A stretch of 64,000 nucleotides of DNA. Source: Paenibacillus fonticola DSM 21315 (GTDB taxonomy: Bacteria; Bacillota; Bacilli; Paenibacillales; Paenibacillaceae). Below, in pieces: positions 37,423 to 45,437 of this stretch (within the stretch, counting starts at the first letter, position 1; the number at the start of each line of letters is the position of its first letter). Location: the NCBI RefSeq assembly GCF_000381905.1, contig NZ_KB907266.1, forward strand, positions 1 to 64,000, in the 5' to 3' direction. The translations under genes were made by a program, and so were the position numbers. The notes under the pieces are model-generated. The model worked only from the letters and a program-made list of their open reading frames with translations, searched no databases and was not told where the DNA came from.

Positions 37423-38842
37423 AGATATTTTACTTATTTACGGTCTGTTTGCTATTTATTACGTGATGACGGTAAATACGATTTATTTTACGATTTTGAC
37501 TTTTTCATTCCGTAACATTATGACGATATTTCGCAGATCGGCGTATTCGAAATATAACACGCTTTCCGGCTCGGAGCTTGTACCCTCGGTGTCCTTGCTG
37601 GTGCCAGCCTTTAACGAAGAGCTTACGGTAATCGAAAATGTGAAATGCTTGCTGACCTTGAATTATCCGACCTATGAAGTGATTGTCATTAACGACGGTT
37701 CCAGTGACAATACGTTAGAGGTATTGCGGGAGGAGTTCGGTCTGGAGCCGCTTCCGAATCCGGAAATGCGCAACTCTATCGACTGTCAGCCGATTCGTGC
37801 GGTCTATCATAATCCTCAGTATCCCCATTTGTTTGTAATAGATAAGCCGAACGGCGGTAAAGCGGACTCTTTGAACGCGGGTATTAATTTGTCTCACTAT
37901 CCGCTCATTTCTTCGATCGATGCCGATTCATTGCTGGAAAAGGATGCACTGATCAGAATGGCCCGAATGTATATGGAGAATCCGGAGGAGACGGTAGCTA
38001 TCGGCGGCGATGTGCGGATTGCTAACGGCTGTCTGATCGAGAATGGCGCGGTTAAGGAAGTATCGCTGCCCCGTAAAATGTGGCCGATGTTCCAGGCTGT
38101 GGAATATTTGAAGGCATTTCTTGGCGGGCGTATCGGCTGGAGTGCCATTAATGGGCTGATTATCGTATCTGGAGCGTTCGGGATGTTCCGCAAGGACTAT
38201 GTCATCGCCGTAGGGGGATACCGCGGAGGCTATCCGGGCGAGGACATGAACATTATTATCAAGCTGCATCGTTACATGCTGGAGAACAAGCTGAAATACC
38301 GGGTTGCTTTTTGCCCGGAAGCGGTATGCTGGACGCAAGCGCCAGACTCCTACCGTATTTTGTCCAACCAGCGGAAGCGCTGGGGACGCGGTAACCTGAA
38401 GAACATGATTGAGAATTACGATATGGCCTTTAATCCGAAATACAGGGTGATGGGGCTGCTGACAATGCCTTATAACATTATTTTCGAAGCGCTCAATCCT
38501 TATTTCAAAATTACCGGATTGCTCGCACTGGTCGGGTATACACTGCTGGATATGACGAACTGGAAAATACTCGTGGTGTTTGGACTGATCAACATTTTGA
38601 GCGGTTATCTGCTCAGTATTGGCGCCTTGTTTTTGGAGGAGCTCGCCTTCAAGAGATTTACGAAGGTGTCCGACCTAGCCCGTCTGCTGCTCTTCTCCGC
38701 ATTGAAATTTTTCGGGTATGCCCAGCTTGGCGGGTTGTGGCGGATTCAAGGCCACATTCAATATTTGCGCAACAACAATTCCTGGGGCACAATGACCCGG
38801 ACGAGCTGGAAAGAAGAGAGCAAAGCAGCGAAGACGGCGTAA
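37415..38842 (+). CDS. Processive family-2 glycosyltransferase (polysaccharide synthase type)
   Basis: About 475 residues. Membrane helices at the N-terminus; a GT-A domain with NDGSSDNT (about 92), SIDADSLL (about 168), YPGEDMN (about 273) and QRKRWGRG (about 318, the QxxRW motif of processive synthases); two to three C-terminal membrane helices. This is the organisation of IcaA-, HasA- and cellulose-synthase-like enzymes. The start is uncertain: CTG 37415, 8 nt after GGAGG and overlapping the HEAT gene stop, keeps the first membrane helix; GTG 37463 or ATG 37466 are alternatives. The frame is open further upstream without a good start. Confidence 0.82.
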   Translation: MLRDILLIYGLFAIYYVMTVNTIYFTILTFSFRNIMTIFRRSAYSKYNTLSGSELVPSVSLLVPAFNEELTVIENVKCLLTLNYPTYEVIVINDGSSDNTLEVLREEFGLEPLPNPEMRNSIDCQPIRAVYHNPQYPHLFVIDKPNGGKADSLNAGINLSHYPLISSIDADSLLEKDALIRMARMYMENPEETVAIGGDVRIANGCLIENGAVKEVSLPRKMWPMFQAVEYLKAFLGGRIGWSAINGLIIVSGAFGMFRKDYVIAVGGYRGGYPGEDMNIIIKLHRYMLENKLKYRVAFCPEAVCWTQAPDSYRILSNQRKRWGRGNLKNMIENYDMAFNPKYRVMGLLTMPYNIIFEALNPYFKITGLLALVGYTLLDMTNWKILVVFGLINILSGYLLSIGALFLEELAFKRFTKVSDLARLLLFSALKFFGYAQLGGLWRIQGHIQYLRNNNSWGTMTRTSWKEESKAAKTA

Positions 38843-38860
38843 GGAAGATCAGCGGGGACT

Positions 38861-39020
38861 CACGCTGATAAGCAGGACTAGTGCTGACCAGCAGAACCTA
38901 ACGCTAACGAGCAGGACCTGATGCCGATCAACAAAGCCTGTGCTGGCCGACAGGATCTGGCGCTAATCAACAAAGCCTGCGCTAACCAGCAGAAACTGGC
39001 GCTAATCCGCAGCAGACAGG
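38861..39020. repeat. 20-bp degenerate tandem repeat, 8 copies
   Basis: Eight consecutive 20-bp units related to cgctaaccagcagaacctg fill the gap between the glycosyltransferase and the receiver-like gene. The phase is kept throughout despite 20-40% divergence between copies. Confidence 0.75.
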
Positions 39021-39096
39021 AAGGGAGTTGATGAAGGTCAGAACAATGAAATAAAGCAGCTGAACAATCCAAATAAAAGAAAGGCGGGAATCAATC

Positions 39097-39906
39097 ATGC
39101 CGAATACGGCAGCACTGCAAACTGAAATTGAGCAATCCAATTTATATGTAACGATCATACAAAAGGTGAAGGAGTCTGCCCATGAGGCAAACGGGGTTCT
39201 ATTCATTTATTCTGTAAACGCTCCGTCTTATCTGGAATCGCAAATTAGCGGGATTTTGGAATCCCAGCCTGGCGTAACTTTTGCCATGTGGAGCGGCCAT
39301 CAGCCTGGGAGCATAGCCGTTTTGCTGCCAGGGCAAACACTTGACACGGTTCATTTTCAAGGCTTGCTGCTAAAGCAGCGGATTCAAGAGATTAACGGAG
39401 ACCTGGAGCTTCACATGGCGTTGTCGAGCTTTCCCGAGCAAGGCGAGCTGAATGAGCAGCTGCTGAAACAAATGGAAGAGTCCGCAAAGCTAAGCCCGGC
39501 CGGAGACATCCATATTTTCACCAAAGAAGAATTCCAGCCGTCACAAACCCGCATTCTTATCGTGGAAGGCGATGCCACCGTAAGGGAGTTCTTGCAAATC
39601 AGACTACAGATGCAGGGGTATGAGACGGCCGTGACGGATAATGGGATTTCTGCGCTGGAGCTCATTGAGAGCTGGAACCCTGACCTGGTGCTGACGGAAT
39701 TGAACCTGTATGGGATTGATGGTCTGCCTTATATTCATCATATACAGCAGCTTAATGTCAAAACTGTCCCGAAAATCGTTGTATTGACCGAGCAGCGGGT
39801 AGAGCAAACCATTAGTTTATGCTTCAAGAGCGGCATAGACGATTATATTACAAAGCCTTTCTCGCCGGTTGAACTGGACGCACGGATTCGACGTTGCATT
39901 CACTGA
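39097..39906 (+). CDS. Degenerate GGDEF-like plus receiver-domain protein
   Basis: 269 residues. The C-terminal domain (about 150-269) is a response-regulator receiver: ILIVEGD, then LVLTELNLYGIDGLP where Glu occupies the phospho-Asp position, then VVLTE and the conserved Lys in ITKPFSP. The acidic pair is also altered (VEGD in place of VDDD). The N-terminal part (about 30-135) has the spacing of a GGDEF domain's second half (IAVLLPG...LHMALSSFPEQG...LLKQMEESAK), but no GGDEF motif. It is likely a phosphorylation-independent regulator or scaffold for the synthase operon. There is no DNA-binding output domain. Confidence 0.72.
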   Translation: MPNTAALQTEIEQSNLYVTIIQKVKESAHEANGVLFIYSVNAPSYLESQISGILESQPGVTFAMWSGHQPGSIAVLLPGQTLDTVHFQGLLLKQRIQEINGDLELHMALSSFPEQGELNEQLLKQMEESAKLSPAGDIHIFTKEEFQPSQTRILIVEGDATVREFLQIRLQMQGYETAVTDNGISALELIESWNPDLVLTELNLYGIDGLPYIHHIQQLNVKTVPKIVVLTEQRVEQTISLCFKSGIDDYITKPFSPVELDARIRRCIH

Positions 39907-39951
39907 ACAGAAAAACACTCATAATAGATAAATAAATGGAGGTTGAAACCT

Positions 39952-41316
39952 GTGAATAAACAATACCGTGATTTATTGAAAGCTATCGAATCGAAAGAAG
40001 CCGTGCTGTGTGTCGTAGGTTTGGGATATGTCGGGCTCCCGCTGGCTGTGGAAATGGTCAAGCAAGGATTTAAAGTCGTAGGCATTGATCTGGATTCCAG
40101 AAAAATCGATAAAATTTCTCGCGGGGAATCTTATATTCATGATATCTCTTCAGATACGTTAAACGAAGTCGTCAAGTCGGGACGCTTTTATGCTACGACA
40201 GATTATGCCGCTCTGCGGGATGTGGACGCGATCAGCATCTGCGTACCGACGCCGCTCAGTGAAAATCAGGATCCAGACACCTCTTACATCGTAAGAGTAG
40301 TAGAAAACATTAAACGCTATATGAAAAAAGGAATTTTGATAACGCTCGAAAGCACGACCTATCCTGGGACGACAGAAGAGCTCATTCAACGTGAGCTGGA
40401 GAGCCTGGGCCATGTTGTGGGCGAGGATTTCTTTCTCTGCTTCTCACCGGAACGGGTAGACCCGTCCAATGCTAGATTCAATACGTTTAATACACCGAAA
40501 GTGATCGGCGGGACGACGGAGGCTTGCCTTGGTCTTGGCGTCGCTGTATACAGCCGATATGTCGAGACGGTTGTTCCCGTATCTTCGCCGAAGGTTGCTG
40601 AAATGTCCAAACTTCTGGAAAATACATTCCGCAGTGTAAACATTGCTTTTGTTAATGAAATGGCCTTGATGTGCGATCGGATGGGCATCGATGTATGGGA
40701 AGTGATCGATGCTGCGAAGACGAAGCCATTCGGCTTCATGCCGTTCTACCCGGGACCGGGAATCGGCGGGCATTGCATCCCGCTGGATCCGATGTACCTG
40801 TCGTGGAAAGCAAAAGGGTTCCGCTTCTACAGTCAGTTTATTGAACTCGCTCAATCAACAAATGATAATATGCCTTACTATGTAGTGAACAAGACATCAA
40901 AAATTTTGAATGAGTATGCAAAATCTATTAAAAAATCGAACATTCTTATTCTCGGTATGGCTTATAAACCGGATATTAGCGATCTTCGGGAGTCGCCGGG
41001 TCTTGAAGTATATGAACTTTATAAAGACAGCGGTGCGCAGGTCGAATATTATGATCCGTTCGCTACCAGCTTTAGAGACAAAGCAGGAGTTACTATTCAA
41101 AGCGTAGCATACGACCTGGACAAATTTAAAACTTATGATTGCATGGTGCTGGTGACGAATCATACGAATTTGGATTACAGTGCCATTGCTGGACTCGGGG
41201 TTCCTATTCTGGATACCCGTAATGCATTTAAGGAATTCCAGTTGCCGCATGTGTACAAAATCGGCCATTCCGTACAGCATGTAAATGAACAGGAAGAGGT
41301 GCTGATCGTAGGATAA
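39952..41316 (+). CDS. Nucleotide-sugar 6-dehydrogenase (UDP-GlcNAc/UDP-glucose dehydrogenase family)
   Basis: 454 residues. Rossmann start VVGLGYVGLPLA (about 20), SPERVDPSN (about 166) and the catalytic cysteine in GPGIGGHCIPLDP (about 276). The full three-domain length is present. The SPERVDPSN form is common in the WbpA/WecC branch, so the product may be a UDP-HexNAc uronate rather than UDP-glucuronate; this cannot be settled by eye. It would supply an acidic sugar donor for the adjacent synthase. Start GTG 39952 is 9 nt after GGAGG; TTG 39943 is too close to it. Confidence 0.88.
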   Translation: MNKQYRDLLKAIESKEAVLCVVGLGYVGLPLAVEMVKQGFKVVGIDLDSRKIDKISRGESYIHDISSDTLNEVVKSGRFYATTDYAALRDVDAISICVPTPLSENQDPDTSYIVRVVENIKRYMKKGILITLESTTYPGTTEELIQRELESLGHVVGEDFFLCFSPERVDPSNARFNTFNTPKVIGGTTEACLGLGVAVYSRYVETVVPVSSPKVAEMSKLLENTFRSVNIAFVNEMALMCDRMGIDVWEVIDAAKTKPFGFMPFYPGPGIGGHCIPLDPMYLSWKAKGFRFYSQFIELAQSTNDNMPYYVVNKTSKILNEYAKSIKKSNILILGMAYKPDISDLRESPGLEVYELYKDSGAQVEYYDPFATSFRDKAGVTIQSVAYDLDKFKTYDCMVLVTNHTNLDYSAIAGLGVPILDTRNAFKEFQLPHVYKIGHSVQHVNEQEEVLIVG

Positions 41317-41352
41317 AAAGAGATTTTTATAGAAGGAAGGAGTGGGGAGGAG

Positions 41353-42303
41353 ATGGATCTCAAGGCATTTTATACAAAATATAAAGGACTTGTGATTATG
41401 TCATTAGGAGTAGCTGCCCTGCTTGCCATACTGTTTATTGTTGTACTCCGTCCTTCTGTAACCGAATCGAAGGCGACCTGGCTGTGGGACAGCCAGCAGG
41501 TTGTGCATCATACGGACGATATTATTGAGTTTGCCAAACAGCAAGGGGTTGTGACCATATTTCTGCAAATTGGAAATGGCGTAACCGAGTCGTCGTACCG
41601 GCATTTTGTAGCGGCTGCAAGCAAGGCAGACATGGAGGTTCATGCCTTGGACGGACATCCCGAATGGGCGCTGCGTGAGCAGCGCAGGGAGGCTGCCGAA
41701 TTTCTGAATTGGGTGAAGAAGTACAATAGGGAGTCTAAGCCTGAGGAGAGGTTCGCCGGTGTTCAATTGGACGTAGAGCCTTATTTGTTAAAAGGCTGGA
41801 GTACCGAGCAGGCCTCGATCGTTGAACAGTGGATGGAGAGCGCGCGGGTTTGGGTGGAGAACGCGGAACGTGATCAACTCACCATAGGAGCCGCAGTGCC
41901 GTTTTGGCTCGACGGGGTTGAGCACGAGGAGCTCGGCGAAGGCAACGATTTGAGGCGGTGGATGGTCGATAAGTTTGATTATGTGGCCATTATGGCCTAC
42001 CGCGATTCTGCCGAAGCGATTTACAATGTGTCGCGTACAACGCTGGAGGAAGCGGACAAGCAAAAAAAGCAGGTGTGGGTCGGAGTTGAACTGGGCCAGA
42101 GTACGGAGGGACCGGGAGTATCCTTCCACGAACAATCGCTGTCATCCGTACACCAGGAAATAAATAAGCTGATTCCGCTCGTGAACAGGCATTCCTCCTT
42201 TGAAGGCGTGGCCGTTCATAACTATGAAGCATGGCGAACTAAGCAGGAAACCAAGGTTGCCCATAAAGAAGAGGAAGCGTCTTCGGACGGCCAGTCCAAA
42301 TAG
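41353..42303 (+). CDS. Membrane-anchored glycosidase-like protein of unknown specificity
   Basis: 316 residues. One N-terminal membrane helix (about 13-34), then a probable barrel domain outside the cell with RFAGVQLDVEPYLL (about 136-149) and FDYVAIMAYRD (about 208-218), a pairing reminiscent of GH18-like barrels. The tail is rich in Glu/Lys. No family can be named with confidence. GGGGAGGAG precedes ATG. It is the last gene of the proposed polysaccharide operon, 36 bp after the dehydrogenase. Confidence 0.65.
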   Translation: MDLKAFYTKYKGLVIMSLGVAALLAILFIVVLRPSVTESKATWLWDSQQVVHHTDDIIEFAKQQGVVTIFLQIGNGVTESSYRHFVAAASKADMEVHALDGHPEWALREQRREAAEFLNWVKKYNRESKPEERFAGVQLDVEPYLLKGWSTEQASIVEQWMESARVWVENAERDQLTIGAAVPFWLDGVEHEELGEGNDLRRWMVDKFDYVAIMAYRDSAEAIYNVSRTTLEEADKQKKQVWVGVELGQSTEGPGVSFHEQSLSSVHQEINKLIPLVNRHSSFEGVAVHNYEAWRTKQETKVAHKEEEASSDGQSK

Positions 42304-42316
42304 CTTTACTAATAAA

Positions 42317-42344
42317 AAGCCCAGCGCCTGTCGGTGCTGGGCTT
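42317..42344. terminator. Hairpin after the polysaccharide locus
   Basis: AAGCCCAGC / GCTGGGCTT stem with a 10-nt loop. An A run precedes it but no T run follows on the forward strand, so it is an imperfect forward terminator. Confidence 0.55.
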
Positions 42345-42385
42345 GCTGGTGGTATGAAACTTTTTTAGGGAATGATTTTTTTTGT

Positions 42386-42391
42386 TATAAT
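42386..42391 (+). promoter_or_regulatory. -10 element of the Crp/Fnr regulator gene
   Basis: TATAAT in an AT-rich stretch 43 bp before the ATG. The -35 region 17 bp upstream (TTTTAG) is weak, which would suit an activated promoter. Confidence 0.5.
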
Positions 42392-42433
42392 CATCTATAT
42401 AAGCTGTGTACCAAACGAAATGGAGCGATTCCG

Positions 42434-42937
42434 ATGATTTTGCATAAAGGTGAGATTTTATTTCGCCAGGGAGATGACGGCAAGTATTTATACCATATTA
42501 AGAGCGGATTGTTCAAGGTAACCCGCCTGCACGAAAATGGAAATATGGTCCTTTTTAATATTTTGTATCCTGGCGAAACCGTGCCTCATCACTCCCTGAT
42601 CTCTCCGAAGGAAATCCACGGTACGGCTGTGGCGCTTATTCGCAGCGAGGTGGAAGTCATATCCGCCCAGGAGTGGTACCGTGAGCTGGAGGACAATCCT
42701 AAAAAGCCGCTTGAGGTAGCCCGCCTCCTTCAGGAGAAGGTACGTTTCATGCAGGAGCGCCTCGATCACCTGACCGTAGGAACGCCTAGCGAACGGCTGG
42801 AGCTGCTGCAAAAATGGCTGAGTCATCACGCAAACGGGATGCCTCTTACGGACTATTTAACTCAGGAGGAGATAGGACAACTAATCGGCATCCGGCGTGA
42901 GACGGTCAATCGGCTGCTGCGCGGGCAGCACACTTAA
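42434..42937 (+). CDS. Short Crp/Fnr family regulator without cysteines
   Basis: 167 residues, shorter than the usual 220-240. The cyclic-nucleotide-binding-like fold starts at residue 1 (MILHKGEILFRQGDDGKYLYHIKSG) and a dimer helix leads to the helix-turn-helix TQEEIGQLIGIRRETVNRLL. The RRETVNR recognition helix has the Arg-Glu...Arg pattern that reads TGTGA. There is no cysteine anywhere, so it cannot bind the Fe-S cluster of classical Fnr. It faces hmp tail-to-tail and is a candidate for the three Fnr-type boxes nearby. ATG 42434 has GGAG 8 nt before it. Confidence 0.85.
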   Translation: MILHKGEILFRQGDDGKYLYHIKSGLFKVTRLHENGNMVLFNILYPGETVPHHSLISPKEIHGTAVALIRSEVEVISAQEWYRELEDNPKKPLEVARLLQEKVRFMQERLDHLTVGTPSERLELLQKWLSHHANGMPLTDYLTQEEIGQLIGIRRETVNRLLRGQHT

Positions 42938-42981
42938 GTCAGCTCTTTAGGTGAAGTGCCTTACGTTTAAAGTAAGACCTA

Positions 42982-43021
42982 TAGGTTAAAGTAATCCATA
43001 AGTGCCTATAGATTTAACCTA
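42982..43021. repeat. Inverted repeat between convergent genes
   Basis: Arms TAGGTTAAA and TTTAACCTA separated by 22 bp, between the regulator and hmp. It could serve as a weak bidirectional terminator. Confidence 0.4.
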
Positions 43022-43058
43022 GCTGCAGTTGACCGGTAAGGGGTCTATAGCCCATCGT

Positions 43059-44285
43059 CTAATTGGAGACAGGGGCTGAACCGGCGCTGCTCAGACTGCC
43101 AGCTGGCCCGAAAAATTCGTAATGAATGCTGTCTTCCGGCACATTCATTTCATGCAGCGCTTGATAGACGGCTTGCATGAACGGCACGGGGCCGCAGAAG
43201 TAGAAGTCGGATTGTGGCGGCGCTACGCTCAAAAGCCATGCAGCGTCGATATAACCGATTTTGTCGCAGCTGCCATTTGCTTCGGCTTTTTCATAGACGG
43301 TATAGCATTTGAGCTGGGAATGCTTGGCGGCAAGGGCAGCGGTATGCTCCTTCATGATATGGCGGTCTTCACTGCGCGCAGCGTGAATATATACAACTTC
43401 ACGGTCAGAATGCGCCAGCAGCGTCTCCAGCATGCTGATCATCGGCGTAAGACCGACTCCTCCACTAATGAGGGTGACAGTTGTCTGCCGGTTTTGATTC
43501 AGCGTAAAGTCGCCTGCCGGGGCGCTAATTTCAAGTACGTCCCCTTGCTTCACATTGTTATGCAAATAGGTCGATACGATGCCAGCCGGCTTGTTCAGGC
43601 CGTCGTCTTCCCGTTTGACGGTAATGCGGTAATACGCAGTTCCGGGTGCAGCCGACAGGCTGTAATGGCGAAGATGCGTAAACTCCTGCCCTTCAGGCTT
43701 AACGCGAACCGTAATGTATTGCCCTGGTTCAAAGGAGGCGAACGCTTCGCCGTCTTCCGGTACGAGATAGAAAGACGCTGCTTCGTCCGTTTCCTGCACT
43801 TTGCGCTCGACGACAAACCGGCGAAATCCCCGCCATCCTCCAGGTTGCTGGGCAGATTGCTCGTACATGTCGGCTTCTACACTAATGAATGCATCGGCAA
43901 TGACCCCGTAAGCTCTGCTCCAGGCTTCCAAAATATCATCTGTCGCAGCTTCGCCTAACACCGTTTTGATCGCGCCGAGCAAATTTTCGCCAACGATCGG
44001 ATAGTGCTCCGGAAGGATGCCTAACGCACGGTGCTTGTGGGCGATACCGCGCACGACCGGAAGGATTTGCCCTAGGTTGTCAATATGGGCGGCCGCGGCA
44101 TAAACCGCATTAGCTAGCGCTGTCGGCTGCTTGCCCTGGCGCTGATTGGCGTGGTTGAAAATATTCAGCAGCTCCGGATGATTTCTGAACATCGTCTGAT
44201 AAAATGTACGGGTAATCGTTTCTCCATGAATTTCCAGTACCGGGACAGTGGATTTAATGATGGCAATTGTTCGGGAATCAAGCAT
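43059..44285 (-). CDS. hmp: Flavohemoprotein (nitric oxide dioxygenase)
   Basis: 408 residues. The globin domain (about 1-140) has the proximal histidine in GIAHKHRALG (about 85); an FAD domain with RHYSLSAAPG and an NAD domain with SGGVGLTPMISM and YFCGPVPFM follow. It converts NO to nitrate with O2 and NAD(P)H. ATG 44285 is chosen with GAGGG upstream; the longer frame to 44327 would cover the -10 region. The promoter has an Fnr-type box. The C-terminal 20 residues form a Gly/Ser/Ala extension. Confidence 0.93.
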   Translation of the reverse strand: MLDSRTIAIIKSTVPVLEIHGETITRTFYQTMFRNHPELLNIFNHANQRQGKQPTALANAVYAAAAHIDNLGQILPVVRGIAHKHRALGILPEHYPIVGENLLGAIKTVLGEAATDDILEAWSRAYGVIADAFISVEADMYEQSAQQPGGWRGFRRFVVERKVQETDEAASFYLVPEDGEAFASFEPGQYITVRVKPEGQEFTHLRHYSLSAAPGTAYYRITVKREDDGLNKPAGIVSTYLHNNVKQGDVLEISAPAGDFTLNQNRQTTVTLISGGVGLTPMISMLETLLAHSDREVVYIHAARSEDRHIMKEHTAALAAKHSQLKCYTVYEKAEANGSCDKIGYIDAAWLLSVAPPQSDFYFCGPVPFMQAVYQALHEMNVPEDSIHYEFFGPAGSLSSAGSAPVSN

Positions 44286-44328
44286 AACAGTACCCTCTTT
44301 CTTCATGAATTGTTCAAACATCCTCATC

Positions 44329-44334
44329 AGTATA
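44329..44334 (-). promoter_or_regulatory. -10 element of hmp
   Basis: TATACT on the reverse strand. Its centre is exactly 32 bp from the centre of the Fnr-type box at 44356-44371, as expected for activator binding at -41.5. Confidence 0.6.
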
Positions 44335-44355
44335 GGACTGCAATTGCCAGCAAAA

Positions 44356-44371
44356 GGTGATTATCATCACA
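44356..44371. promoter_or_regulatory. Fnr-type box upstream of hmp
   Basis: GTGA-TTATCA-TCAC(A): a perfect core palindrome, missing only the first T of TGTGA-N6-TCACA. Centre 44363.5. Confidence 0.75.
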
Positions 44372-44531
44372 CGAAAATTTCCTAAAATGTGAACAATCCC
44401 AAAAATGCAATGATATTCGTCACAAATTAACGAAAAAAGAAAACAGATCCGCCTCCTAGCTGTTTAGTCATCATTCCCGCTGTGTTATAATAAAGATAGA
44501 TACAAACCAAAAAAGAAAGGATCAGGATACC
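44372..44531. other. Divergent region between hmp and the yitT leader
   Basis: AT-rich. It carries a TATAAT at 44486-44491 (forward strand), which would start a leader transcript of about 240 nt for the YitT gene. The -35 is weak. Confidence 0.45.
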
Positions 44532-44597
44532 ATGGGTTCCCGAAGGACGAAATCCCTAAGGACGATTTGGAAACGTTGTGATCTCTCTTACACTTAG
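44532..44597 (+). CDS. Candidate leader peptide (21 residues) before the YitT gene
   Basis: ATG 44532, preceded by an AAAGGA site about 10 nt upstream, opens a 21-codon frame MGSRRTKSLRTIWKRCDLSY(T) ending at TAG 44595-44597. The peptide is strongly basic. Its stop codon abuts the first arm of a pair of mutually exclusive RNA stems. No family recognised; translation is a hypothesis. Confidence 0.35.
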   Translation: MGSRRTKSLRTIWKRCDLSYT

Positions 44598-44702
44598 CTT
44601 CTTTTCGTAGTGTTGCCGGTGATTTATTTTAACCACCCTACGAAGGAAGCGTGGAATCATGCGAAGGATGAACTCCTCACCAACCTTCTTTGTAGGGTGC
44701 GG
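44598..44702 (+). promoter_or_regulatory. Leader with alternative stems upstream of the YitT gene
   Basis: Segment B (44633-44649, ccaccctacgaaggaag) can pair with C (44685-44702, cttctttgtagggtgcgg), a stem of about 15 bp. It can also pair, less well, with the related A (44598-44615, cttcttttcgtagtgttg). A and C are near-copies, so A:B and B:C exclude each other, as in attenuators. No T-box, M-box or other riboswitch core I know is present. Confidence 0.4.
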
Positions 44703-44740
44703 CCGCAAGGCTGACCAAACTACGATAAGAGGGATTGGAA

Positions 44741-45403
44741 ATGGGGAAAAGAGTAGACTGGCAGGCCTTGAGCTTGCAGGTAACAATGCTGTTGCTGGGC
44801 ACGTTTTTATTGGCTTTCACGTATTATCATATTAATTTTCAGAACGGTTTAGCCGAGGGCGGATTCGTGGGCTTGGCGCTGCTGGGCAAGTATTTGTTCG
44901 ATTTGCCGCCGGCTTTGAGCATGATCATGCTGGATATTCCGGTACTGATCGCCGCCGTGTTCTTAAAAGGACGCAAGTTTATTGCAAATACGTTATTTGC
45001 ATCACTGGCATTCTCGGCATTTTATGAGCTGTGCGAGCAGTTCTCGCCGCTTACCTTGAATCTGCAGAATAATTTGCCGATCGCTGCGCTGCTGTCGGGT
45101 GTGTTCACGGGAATTGGCGCAGGCGTCGTACTGCGGACAGGCGGGGCTACCGGCGGGGACGATATGCTGTCCCTTATTATCAGTGAACGATCCGGCCTGA
45201 AGATCGGTACGGTTTTCATTCTGATGGATGCCTTGGTTCTAGGCATATCTTTAATATATTTACCATTTACGGAAACGGTGTTCACGATCATGGCTGTGCT
45301 GATCGCCGGCAAGACGATCACCTGGACCGTACACTGCGGAAAGCAAGATACCGCAGTTCTACGTGTGCCATATGCAATCAAAGAAAAAACAGCCCGGGCC
45401 TGA
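44741..45403 (+). CDS. YitT family membrane protein
   Basis: 220 residues with about five membrane helices, carrying the family pattern GLAEGGFVGLALLGKYLFDLP and TGGATGGDDML. It is the DUF161 membrane core without the usual C-terminal DUF2179 domain, so it is shorter than most YitT proteins (about 280). Function unknown. ATG 44741 follows AAGAGGG by about 8 nt. A structured leader of about 240 nt precedes it. Confidence 0.85.
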   Translation: MGKRVDWQALSLQVTMLLLGTFLLAFTYYHINFQNGLAEGGFVGLALLGKYLFDLPPALSMIMLDIPVLIAAVFLKGRKFIANTLFASLAFSAFYELCEQFSPLTLNLQNNLPIAALLSGVFTGIGAGVVLRTGGATGGDDMLSLIISERSGLKIGTVFILMDALVLGISLIYLPFTETVFTIMAVLIAGKTITWTVHCGKQDTAVLRVPYAIKEKTARA

Positions 45404-45421
45404 TGGCCTGAGCTGTTTTTT
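45384..45421. terminator. Bidirectional terminator between yitT-like and ydaT-like genes
   Basis: AAAAAACAGC-CGGGCC / GGCCTG-GCTGTTTTTT; the left arm lies inside the end of the YitT frame. Confidence 0.85.
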
Positions 45422-45437
45422 GCCGTTTGCGGCGGCA

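Noticed and set aside
44598..44740. T-box or magnesium M-box leader for the YitT gene
   Set aside because: No AGGGTGG-ACCRCG T-box core and none of the M-box conserved blocks are present.
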